From contig UQUC01000089.1 in NCBI GenBank assembly GCA_900544105.1, positions 1 to 7,193 on the forward strand: 7,193 nucleotides of DNA. Reading direction: 5' to 3'. Shown here one piece after another: positions 1-5,017 of the stretch. The notes beneath the pieces are model-generated. The model was given only the letters and a program-made list of their open reading frames with translations. It had not been told where the DNA came from and did no database searches. The DNA comes from an uncultured Oscillibacter sp. GTDB lineage: Bacteria > Bacillota > Clostridia > Oscillospirales > Oscillospiraceae. Made by a program: the position numbers and the translations under genes. Positions within the stretch are counted from its first letter, which is position 1. Every line of letters starts with the position of its first letter.

Positions 1-509
1 AACCCTTACAGAGCGGCATGGAACAGGATGAAGGGAGCCGAATTTTGCTCCCGACAATGAAGCCGCTGGATACCGACAAGAAGGCTGAAAAGGCCGTTTC
101 CGCGCCTGCCGCGGCTCCCGTGCAGGAGAAGATCGACTTCTCCAACGTGAAGATCGAACCCATCTTCAAGGACATGGTGGATTTTGAGACCTTCGCCAAG
201 TCTGATTACCGCGCCGTGAAGATCCTGGCCTGCGAAACGGTGAAGAAGTCCAAGAAGCTGCTGAAGTTCACTTTGAATGACGGCGAGCGCACGGATCGTG
301 TGATTTTGAGCGGCATCCATGAATATTATGAGCCGGAAGAACTGGTTGGCAAGACGGCCATCGCCATCGTGAACCTGCCTCCCAGAAAGATGATGGGCAT
401 TGATTCCGAGGGTATGCTGATCTCCGCCGTTCATGAGGAGGACGGTCACGAGGGCCTGAATCTCCTGATGGTGGATGACCGGATCCCCGCCGGTGCGAAG
501 CTGTACTAA
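1..509 (+). CDS. metG: Methionyl-tRNA synthetase, C-terminal part (5' end outside window)
   Basis: MetRS attaches methionine to initiator and elongator tRNA-Met in the cytoplasm. Only about the last 168 codons are visible; the frame is open from base 3 to the TAA at 507-509. After a low-complexity Lys/Ala/Pro linker (about bases 60-140) comes a C-terminal EMAP-II/Trbp111-type tRNA-binding OB fold, beginning near VDFETFAKSDYRAVKI and containing KKSKKLLKF, RVILSGIHEYY, NLPPRKMMGI, GMLISAV and the ending DDRIPAGAKLY. This domain aids tRNA capture and dimerisation and is a usual C-terminal extension of clostridial MetRS. The catalytic core (HIGH and KMSKS motifs) lies outside the window, so the assignment rests on the appended domain alone. 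Alternatives are a separate MetRS beta-type protein starting at ATG 57 or a CsaA-like protein. ATG 57 overlaps a TGA in another frame but has no well-spaced ribosome binding site, so continuation from upstream is preferred. Confidence 0.85.
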   Translation, partial: PLQSGMEQDEGSRILLPTMKPLDTDKKAEKAVSAPAAAPVQEKIDFSNVKIEPIFKDMVDFETFAKSDYRAVKILACETVKKSKKLLKFTLNDGERTDRVILSGIHEYYEPEELVGKTAIAIVNLPPRKMMGIDSEGMLISAVHEEDGHEGLNLLMVDDRIPAGAKLY

Positions 510-540
510 GATTTGCGTTTCTGCCAAAAGTCAAAATGAA

Positions 541-566
541 AGGGCAGTCCCGATTGGGACTGCCCT
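541..566. other. Perfect 11-bp hairpin just after metG
   Basis: AGGGCAGTCCC (541-551), loop GATT, then the exact complement at 556-566. It lies 31 bases after the metG stop. No T-run follows on the + strand (GAGACTG follows), so it is a poor intrinsic terminator in that direction. Read on the minus strand it is followed by TTCATTTTGACTTTT, a loose T-rich tail. It is the left-hand twin of the palindrome at 729-754, differing only in one loop base. Confidence 0.75.
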
Positions 567-615
567 GAGACTGTCGATAAAGTAGTAAATTCTCCGCGAC
601 GGTAAGGAAGGGTGT

Positions 616-646
616 GCGCGGGAAACCCAAGAGGGGTGTCCCGCGC
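616..646. other. GC-rich hairpin inside the intergenic element
   Basis: GCGCGGGA (616-623) pairs with TCCCGCGC (639-646). Inside, after a single A/G mismatch, ACCC (625-628) pairs with GGGT (634-637), leaving the loop AAGAG. Two stacked stems suggest a stable fold if this region is transcribed. No T-run follows on the + strand, so it is not a terminator there. Its function is unknown. Confidence 0.6.
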
Positions 647-658
647 CATTAAAATCCT

Positions 659-693
659 AAGTTTTCAGAACTTTTATGAAGTTCTGAAAACTT
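659..693. other. Perfect 15-bp inverted repeat, AT-rich
   Basis: AAGTTTTCAGAACTT (659-673), loop TTATG, then the perfect complement at 679-693. It sits inside the inverted-repeat element. On the minus strand it is followed by AGGATTTTA, so it could help stop transcripts arriving from the lipoprotein gene. On the + strand no T-run follows. Its composition (AT-rich) differs from the GC-rich neighbouring hairpins. It might instead be a protein-binding site; nothing in the sequence decides this. Confidence 0.65.
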
Positions 694-728
694 GCTCAGC
701 GGGGAGAAAAGACTTTTTCGACACGCTG

Positions 729-760
729 AGGGCAGTCCCGATCGGGACTGCCCTTTTTTT
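729..760 (+). terminator. Rho-independent terminator, + strand (end of metG transcript)
   Basis: AGGGCAGTCCC (729-739), loop GATC, the exact complement at 744-754, then six more T bases for a run of seven (754-760). This is a textbook intrinsic terminator on the + strand. It lies 220 bases past the metG stop, so the metG transcript would carry the whole hairpin cluster at 541-728 as its 3' untranslated region unless it stops earlier. It also forms the right-hand copy of the inverted repeat. On the minus strand the hairpin lacks a following T-run. A further pairing, CTCAGCG (695-701) with CGCTGAG (724-730), overlaps the base of the terminator stem and could compete with it. Confidence 0.85.
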
Positions 761-802
761 CGCAAATTGAGTTGTAAGGACTGTTTTGCAGCTGCACAAA
801 CA

Positions 803-1687
803 TCAGTCCAGGCCCAGCACCGCCCGGCCGCTGTCACTCCAATAGCTGTCCAGTGCGGCGTAGGGGAAATGGAACTCCTGCGGGCCGTTGGCGTAAGAGG
901 CCAGCTCGTAGGCGGAGAAGATCACCGTCAGACCGTCCGCATCAAAGGAGGCGGCGTAGTCGCTGCTCCATTTCTCCAAAGTCTCCCGGTAATTATCCCA
1001 ATAGACATCGGAGAGGGACCGCCCCTCCAGCTCTGGTGTCGATGCGATCTGTTCCTCCGCCTGCACCTCGATCATATCCGTCACTGCCAGCGTGAAGGTC
1101 TGGGGATCGGCAGCCAGCTCCGAGATGGTGAGGAACATGCCGCTGTCCAGATCATAGTTCCATGCGAAATACACGGTGTTGGGGTGCGCACCGCCCAGAT
1201 AGCTGTAATAATCGGCGGCAATGCTGATGAGGGTGCCGGTGCGGTAGCAGGTGTAAGTCAGTTCCTCTGAAAGGGGAGCCATATGGTCCTCGGAAAACAT
1301 CTCAGGCATATCCCGATACAGATCCTTCACAAAGGAAATGTTTTCCTCTGAGGAATTCGATTCCCGCCACTGGTCGAAATTCTCGTTAAAGGTATGGACC
1401 CGGTCCATGGCCTGCTCCTGCGCTGGAGTGGAAGGATCTTCAATCAGCGTACCGTTGGCGTAGGCCTGTAAATGAGGAATTTGGAAATCAATGACCATCA
1501 AAGTGGTGCCGTCCTCCGCTGTCACCGTTTGTTCATAGGGGTCGGTGGACACTTCATAAGTAATTTCCTCTGTATCCGCAGCGGGAGCTGGTGTCGGGGA
1601 TTCCGGCATGGGAAGCGGGACAGCACCGCAGCCGCCCAGCAGCGCCGGCAGGCATAGGGCCAGGATCAGAGACAGATACTTTTTCAT
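803..1687 (-). CDS. Predicted lipoprotein with DUF4163/DUF3298 (RsiV-like) domains
   Basis: A secreted, membrane-anchored protein of 294 aa. The N-terminus MKKYLSLILALCLPALLGGC is a lipoprotein signal: two Lys, a hydrophobic stretch, then lipobox LGGC with the lipidated Cys at residue 20. A Pro/Ala-rich linker (about 22-40) follows. Residues about 43-170 look like DUF4163, ending in the hallmark YYSYLGGAHPN (160-170). Residues about 180-280 look like DUF3298, with VIFSAYELASYANGPQEFHFPY (split over 255-276). This pair also forms the extracellular part of the lysozyme-sensing anti-sigma factor RsiV and occurs in the deacetylase PdaC. Here there is no anti-sigma domain and no catalytic domain, so the role is unknown; ligand binding at the cell surface is a guess. 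The start is fixed by AAAGGAG at 1696-1702, eight bases upstream. It lies 26 bases after tmcAL on the same strand, so the two are probably co-transcribed. No minus-strand T-run terminator follows closely. Confidence 0.85.
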   Translation of the reverse strand: MKKYLSLILALCLPALLGGCGAVPLPMPESPTPAPAADTEEITYEVSTDPYEQTVTAEDGTTLMVIDFQIPHLQAYANGTLIEDPSTPAQEQAMDRVHTFNENFDQWRESNSSEENISFVKDLYRDMPEMFSEDHMAPLSEELTYTCYRTGTLISIAADYYSYLGGAHPNTVYFAWNYDLDSGMFLTISELAADPQTFTLAVTDMIEVQAEEQIASTPELEGRSLSDVYWDNYRETLEKWSSDYAASFDADGLTVIFSAYELASYANGPQEFHFPYAALDSYWSDSGRAVLGLD

Positions 1688-1713
1688 GTGAGGAACTCCT
1701 TTCAGGAAATGAG

Positions 1714-2919
1714 TCAGGGCATGACGGGATTCTGCCGCCAGAGGGAGCCGCAGGCTTCTGTCAGTTCCGGATACGCCAGCGCGTACAGGTCCGCCGCGCG
1801 GCTCTCTAACGCAAAAAGACGCTGGGCGTCAGGGGGGAGGGCGCGGATGGCGGCGGGCTTCGTAATGACCGGAAGGCGGGCGGTTTTCCGCATCCGGCCC
1901 AGCAGTGCCCGGCCGGTCTCGTTAGCGGCCAGGACCCGCAGGTAAGGGACGGAGGCGGGTAGCTCGGTGGGGAACAGACCCAGATAGGCCCAGAGGACCA
2001 TCCGCCGCAGCCGGGCGTAAGCATAGCGCTTGGTTTTGGCATTGTCTAAAACGCCGTCAAGTGTGGCGGCGTTCCGGCTGGAATTGTACAGCCGCTGGCC
2101 GACGCCCTCGTGTCCGGTGTCCAGCGCGTCGAATTCTGCCGGAGTCATGGACCGGAGCCGGGCCAGAATTGCCCGCTCACAGGCGGCGGCGAATACCGGC
2201 GCGCGGCCCGCAGTCTCTTCCACCTCGTAAACGGTCCTCATGGCCGGGACCATCCGGGACAGGGCATCGGCTCGGTGGCCTTCTGCCAGCAGGTGCCGAA
2301 TGGCGGAGGCGGAATAGCCACCGGCGTTCTCCGGGGCGGCGTCATGGGCCGCACCGGTCCGGGGGATCGTAAACAGCGCAGGAGCCGCGCCCACACGCAG
2401 CAGCGCCCGGCCGTATTCGATCCCAAGGGTGTTGTTGGGGTCGGACAGCAGGGCAGCGTCTGACGGGGAAAGCAAGGCAGCCACGGCCCGCTGGCGGGCG
2501 GCGGCAAAGCTGTCCCCCTTGGTCAGCTCCGCTCTCAAGGCCGCTTGAAAAACGTCGCCTTCCAGAGCCTTCGCGGTCCGTAGAAGGGCGGCGGTGTCTC
2601 CACACTCGCTGCCGAAGGCCAGCACGTCCAGCAGCCCCGTGGCGGTGAGAATCTCGACGCCGCCTTGGGCGAATCCCTCGGCAGAGCTGACGGCCCAGGG
2701 GAGGGGTAGCTCCAATACCAGATCCGCCCCGCTCCGGACGGCGGCTTCCGCCCGGGCGTGACGGCGTACCAACGCAAAGTCACCCCGCTGGACAAAATCG
2801 CCGCTCATGGCGCAAATAACGGCGGTGTCTTCACCAAATTGCTGCCGGACGGCCTGTATCAGGGCGAGGTGACCATAGTGCAGGGGATTATATTCTGTTA
2901 TGATACCAGCGGTTTTCAC
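1714..2919 (-). CDS. tmcAL: tRNA(Met) cytidine acetate ligase (TmcAL/YlbM)
   Basis: TmcAL makes N4-acetylcytidine at wobble position 34 of elongator tRNA-Met, using ATP to activate acetate as acetyl-AMP; this helps AUG decoding fidelity. The 401-aa product has the family's nucleotidyltransferase-like motifs in order: GIITEYNPLHYGH (5-17, carrying the HxGH signature), AMSGDFVQRGDFAL (37-50), ELPLPWAVSSAEGFAQGGV (70-88), FGSE (102-105), DPNNTLGIEYG (160-170), IPRTGAAHD (185-193), SASAIR (203-208) and YARLRRMVLWAYLG in the C-terminal helical part. Length matches the family (about 390-420). The start is a GTG at 2919, chosen because the EYNP motif must lie near the N-terminus and GAGGTG sits six bases upstream. 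The same frame stays open far upstream across antisense ackA, but that is not coding. Gene order, divergent from ackA, ties it to acetate metabolism. It is probably the first gene of a two-gene unit with the lipoprotein. Confidence 0.93.
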   Translation of the reverse strand: MKTAGIITEYNPLHYGHLALIQAVRQQFGEDTAVICAMSGDFVQRGDFALVRRHARAEAAVRSGADLVLELPLPWAVSSAEGFAQGGVEILTATGLLDVLAFGSECGDTAALLRTAKALEGDVFQAALRAELTKGDSFAAARQRAVAALLSPSDAALLSDPNNTLGIEYGRALLRVGAAPALFTIPRTGAAHDAAPENAGGYSASAIRHLLAEGHRADALSRMVPAMRTVYEVEETAGRAPVFAAACERAILARLRSMTPAEFDALDTGHEGVGQRLYNSSRNAATLDGVLDNAKTKRYAYARLRRMVLWAYLGLFPTELPASVPYLRVLAANETGRALLGRMRKTARLPVITKPAAIRALPPDAQRLFALESRAADLYALAYPELTEACGSLWRQNPVMP

Positions 2920-2925
2920 ATTTGT

Positions 2926-2931
2926 CACCTC
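2926..2931 (-). promoter_or_regulatory. Ribosome binding site deciding the tmcAL GTG start
   Basis: On the minus strand GAGGTG is followed by ACAAAT and then GTG AAA ACC. An ATG overlapping the GTG runs straight into TGA, so it cannot be the start. This supports GTG 2919 rather than any of the far-upstream codons of the same open frame. Confidence 0.75.
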
Positions 2932-2972
2932 AAAGCGGTTACAAAATAATGTCAATTCGGTAAAAATGTAGG

Positions 2973-3000
2973 TTGTATCTTGTGGAGGATTTGTTATAAT
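2973..3000 (+). promoter_or_regulatory. Extended -10 promoter for ackA
   Basis: A perfect TATAAT (2995-3000) is preceded by TG one base earlier (2992-2993), giving an extended -10. The -35 candidate TTGTAT (2973-2978) is weak, with a 16-base spacer. A perfect extended -10 can offset a weak -35. Transcription would start near 3007, giving a leader of about 90 bases before the ackA ATG. It is a vegetative sigma-A type promoter, read from sequence only. Confidence 0.75.
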
Positions 3001-3010
3001 GGAAAAGAGA

Positions 3011-3091
3011 GTTTGCGCAAATGCAAACGTTATATTTACATTGTAGCTTAAATATGGAAAGCTGGCAAGGCTTTCCCAAAAGAAGAAGGAG
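3011..3091 (+). promoter_or_regulatory. ackA leader: two hairpins, possible operator, and ribosome binding site
   Basis: GTTTGC (3011-3016) and GCAAAC (3023-3028) form an inverted repeat just past the predicted transcription start, and a perfect 10-base palindrome TTTGCGCAAA (3012-3021) is nested in it. The placement would suit a repressor operator. Further down, GGAAAGC (3056-3062) pairs with GCTTTCC (3070-3076) around a 7-base loop. The Shine-Dalgarno AAGGAG (3086-3091) follows, eight bases before ATG 3100. Whether these act as operator, mRNA stabiliser or attenuator cannot be told from sequence. No known riboswitch was recognised. Confidence 0.5.
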
Positions 3092-3099
3092 ATCCAACG

Positions 3100-4305
3100 A
3101 TGAATATTCTGGTTATCAACGCGGGCAGTTCCTCTTTGAAGTATCAGCTGCTGAACCCCGAGACTGGCGTGCTGCTGGCCAAGGGTCTGTGCGAGCGTAT
3201 CGGCATTGACGGCAAGTTCACCTACAAGCCCCAGATCGAGGGCAAGCAGGTCCTGGACGCTGTGGATGTGGCCATGCCCACCCATTCCGAGGCCATTCAG
3301 GCTGTGCTGAACGCTCTGGTGGACAAGGACAACGGCGTGATCGGCTCCATGAAGGAGATCGACGCTGTGGGTCACCGCGTGGTGCACGGCGGCGAGGCCT
3401 TCAACAAGTCTGTTCTCATCACCGATGAGGTCATGAAGGCTCTGGAGGATTGCATCCCCCTGGCTCCTCTCCACAACCCTGCCAACATCACCGGCATCAA
3501 CGCTTGCACCGCCGTTATGGGTAAGGATGTGCCTCAGGTGGCCGTGTTCGATACCGCTTTCCATCAGACCATGCCCGCCAAGGCCTATATGTATGCTCTG
3601 CCCTATGAGTACTATGAGAATGACAAGGTCCGTCGCTACGGCTTCCACGGCACCTCTCATAAGTATGTCTCTCAGCGCGCTGCCGCTATGCTGGGCAAGA
3701 AGCCTGAGGAGCTGAAGCTGATCTCCTGCCACCTGGGCAACGGTTCCTCCGTTACCGCTGTGGACGGCGGCAAGAGCGTGGATACCTCCATGGGCTTCAC
3801 CCCCCTGGCTGGTCTGCCCATGGGCACCCGCGCCGGCGATCTGGACGCTGGTATCCTGCAGTACCTGATGAATAAGTATGACATGAACATCGACACCATG
3901 CTGGATATCCTCAACAAGAAGTCCGGCGTTCAGGGCGTGTCCGGTGTGTCCTCTGACTTCCGTGATCTGGAGAACGCCCACAAGGAGGGCAACGAGCGCG
4001 CTGGTCTGGCCGTGGATATGTTCAACTATGGCGTAAAGAAGCTCATCGGCGCTTATGCTGCCGCTATGGGCGGCGTGGACGCCATCATCTTCACCGCCGG
4101 CGTGGGCGAGAACAGCGCCTCTCAGCGTCTGGACATCGCCTCCGGTCTGGAGTTCATGGGCGTGAAGATGGATGCTGAGGCCAACAACGTCCGTGGCAAG
4201 GAGGCCGTCATCTCCGCTGCTGACTCCAAGGTGAAGGTCCTGCTGATCCCCACCAACGAGGAGCTCATGATCGCTATGGACACCGCTTCCATCGTCAAGG
4301 GCTAA
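3100..4305 (+). CDS. ackA: Acetate kinase
   Basis: AckA catalyses the reversible reaction acetyl phosphate + ADP to acetate + ATP, the last energy-yielding step of acetate fermentation, in the cytoplasm. The 401-aa length is typical. It belongs to the ASKHA fold: NAGSSSLKY (7-15, with N7), VGHRVVHGGE (90-99, substrate Arg93), HNPANI (125-130), FDTAFHQTMP (150-159, Asp151), RYGFHGTSHKYV (179-190, transition-state His183), CHLGNGSSVTAVDGGKSVDTS (split 210-230), GLPMGTRAGDLD (238-249, Arg244), SGVSSDFRD (281-289), FTAGVGENS (331-339) and NEE (386-388). These correspond to Asn7, Arg91, Asp148, His180, Arg241 and Glu384 of the Methanosarcina enzyme, so it should be active. Its Arg codons are essentially only CGT/CGC and Ala is often GCT, unlike the CGG- and GCG-rich neighbours: a mark of very high expression. 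It has its own promoter and terminator; pta is not adjacent here. Confidence 0.98.
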   Translation: MNILVINAGSSSLKYQLLNPETGVLLAKGLCERIGIDGKFTYKPQIEGKQVLDAVDVAMPTHSEAIQAVLNALVDKDNGVIGSMKEIDAVGHRVVHGGEAFNKSVLITDEVMKALEDCIPLAPLHNPANITGINACTAVMGKDVPQVAVFDTAFHQTMPAKAYMYALPYEYYENDKVRRYGFHGTSHKYVSQRAAAMLGKKPEELKLISCHLGNGSSVTAVDGGKSVDTSMGFTPLAGLPMGTRAGDLDAGILQYLMNKYDMNIDTMLDILNKKSGVQGVSGVSSDFRDLENAHKEGNERAGLAVDMFNYGVKKLIGAYAAAMGGVDAIIFTAGVGENSASQRLDIASGLEFMGVKMDAEANNVRGKEAVISAADSKVKVLLIPTNEELMIAMDTASIVKG

Positions 4306-4322
4306 GCTATATTCGATCCATC

Positions 4323-4350
4323 AAAGGGACCCTCGATGAGGGTCCCTTTT
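4323..4350 (+). terminator. Rho-independent terminator after ackA
   Basis: AAAGGGACCCTC (4323-4334) pairs perfectly with 4338-4349 around the loop GAT, ending in four T bases. It starts 18 bases after the ackA stop and ends 20 bases before the next ATG. Since no clear promoter lies between it and the next gene, leaky read-through probably feeds mnmM at a much lower level than ackA. The stem has an A-run at its left base, so it could also work on the minus strand. Confidence 0.9.
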
Positions 4351-4370
4351 CTATACGGAGGAACTGTTCT

Positions 4371-4925
4371 ATGCAACTGAACACACTGTCTATGGTCCAC
4401 GAATTCCTGCGTCGGACCGTGAAACCCGGAGACTTCTGCATCGACGCCACGGCGGGAAAGGGCCGGGATACGGCCCTGCTGTGCCGCCTGACAGGAGAAA
4501 CGGGCCGGGTGCTGGCCTTTGACATTCAGGAGGCGGCGGTGGCGCAGACCAAGGTCCTGCTGGCGGCGGAGGGCCTGACGGCGGAGGTGATCCGGGACAG
4601 CCACGCCGACATGGAGCGCTACGCGGCGGCGGAAACGGTGGACTGTGTGGTGTTCAACTTCGGACGGCTTCCCGGCGGGGACCCGTCTATCTTTACCCGG
4701 TCGGACACCTCCGTAGCGGCGTTGGAAGCGGCTTTGCGGCTGCTGAAGCCCGGCGGCGTCATCGCAATTGCCCTGTATTACGGCGGCGCCAACGGCTACG
4801 GGGAGAGGAACGCCGTGATGACATGGCTGGAAGCGCTGGATGACCGGAAATTTTCTGTCCTCCGCTGCGATTGGGCCAACCGGAGGAACGATCCCCCGGT
4901 CCCCATTTTTATCTGGAAGGAATGA
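4371..4925 (+). CDS. mnmM: MnmM-like (YtqB family) tRNA wobble-uridine methyltransferase
   Basis: A 184-aa class I SAM-dependent methyltransferase of the Pfam 'putative rRNA methylase' family that includes Bacillus subtilis YtqB. That family has been reassigned as MnmM, which converts nm5s2U34 to mnm5s2U34 in tRNA, replacing MnmC in Gram-positives. Visible features: SAM-binding DATAGKGRDT (25-34), acidic FDIQEAAVAQTK (50-61), SHAD (77-80), the family signature NFGRLPGGDPSIFT (96-109) followed by SDTSVAALEAALRLLKPGG, and a C-terminal NRRNDPP (170-176). Length is full for the family. From memory, the usual tail motif is YHGHPEG with conserved His; here it reads YYGGANGYGERN (136-147), without those His, so substrate or rate may differ. 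GGAGG lies nine bases before the ATG. It sits behind the ackA terminator with no obvious promoter, so read-through is likely. Family membership is firm; the exact tRNA reaction is inferred. Confidence 0.85.
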   Translation: MQLNTLSMVHEFLRRTVKPGDFCIDATAGKGRDTALLCRLTGETGRVLAFDIQEAAVAQTKVLLAAEGLTAEVIRDSHADMERYAAAETVDCVVFNFGRLPGGDPSIFTRSDTSVAALEAALRLLKPGGVIAIALYYGGANGYGERNAVMTWLEALDDRKFSVLRCDWANRRNDPPVPIFIWKE

Positions 4926-4939
4926 TCGATTTTTCCGTA

Positions 4940-4968
4940 TTGTCATTGGCGAATGGATTTGCTATCAT
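4940..4968 (+). promoter_or_regulatory. Sigma-A type promoter for the nitrilase gene
   Basis: TTGTCA (4940-4945), 17-base spacer, TATCAT (4963-4968), with an upstream TGC that makes an extended -10. Spacing is ideal and both boxes match consensus in five of six positions. It starts 14 bases after the mnmM stop and would start transcription near 4975. The nitrilase is therefore probably a separate transcription unit even though it lies on the same strand as mnmM. Confidence 0.8.
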
Positions 4969-4980
4969 GAAGCTGTAACG

Positions 4981-5010
4981 CGGCGCAGAAGCGCCGGTCC
5001 AGTCAGGAGG
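4981..5010 (+). promoter_or_regulatory. Leader hairpin and strong ribosome binding site of the nitrilase gene
   Basis: CGGCGC (4981-4986) pairs perfectly with GCGCCG (4991-4996) around AGAA, right at the expected 5' end of the mRNA. The consensus AGGAGG (5005-5010) follows, seven bases before ATG 5018. A short 5'-terminal GC hairpin of this kind can protect an mRNA from decay; it has no T-run and leaves the ribosome site free, so attenuation is unlikely. Confidence 0.6.
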
Positions 5011-5017
5011 AATAACT

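Larger units (their letters stand above)
539..756. repeat. Hairpin-rich intergenic element bounded by ~45-bp inverted repeats
   Basis: The reverse complement of 539-583 matches 712-756 with about five mismatches in 45 positions. Both copies read ACTTT(A/T)TCGACA, then a short variable stretch, then the 26-base palindrome, then TTT. The ends therefore form a terminal inverted repeat around about 128 bases that hold two further hairpins (616-646 and 659-693) and no credible reading frame. The layout resembles a small non-autonomous mobile or repeat element (MITE-like), or a terminator unit copied in opposite orientation. A possible imperfect flanking duplication, CAAAATGA at 532-539 and CAAATTGA at 763-770, matches in 7 of 8 bases and may be chance. 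The symmetry is seen directly; the mobile origin is inference. Together with the smaller structures listed separately, this accounts for most of the 293-base gap between metG and the lipoprotein gene. Confidence 0.6.

Noticed and set aside
6..527. Minus-strand open frame opposite the MetRS C-terminus.
   Set aside because: The + strand carries a recognisable tRNA-binding domain; the opposite frame shows no motif.
541..760. Repeated palindromes considered as a CRISPR-like array.
   Set aside because: Only two copies, in inverted orientation and far apart, with no spacer periodicity and no cas genes.
787..796. Ten-base palindrome TGCAGCTGCA between the terminator and the end of the lipoprotein gene.
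   Set aside because: Short, with no T-run on either side and no further context; a palindrome of this length can occur by chance.
692..1270. Plus-strand open frame of 192 codons beginning in the hairpin element and running opposite the lipoprotein gene.
   Set aside because: It starts inside the inverted-repeat element, passes through a strong terminator, and lacks a ribosome site; the opposite strand has a lipobox and known domains.
2927..2955. TTGACA on the minus strand at 2950-2955 as a -35 box for tmcAL.
   Set aside because: At 17-base spacing the -10 position would read TGAGGT and overlap the ribosome binding site; no convincing -10 was found, so the tmcAL promoter is left unassigned.
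2920..3981. The tmcAL frame stays open upstream on the minus strand, giving a possible 755-residue protein reaching into antisense ackA.
   Set aside because: The extra part mirrors ackA codons, has no family resemblance, and crosses the control region. TmcAL begins with its own conserved N-terminus and ribosome site at GTG 2919.
4302..4946. Minus-strand open frame of 214 codons opposite the methyltransferase.
   Set aside because: Shadow of mnmM that also spans the ackA terminator; Arg/Pro-rich with no recognisable domain.
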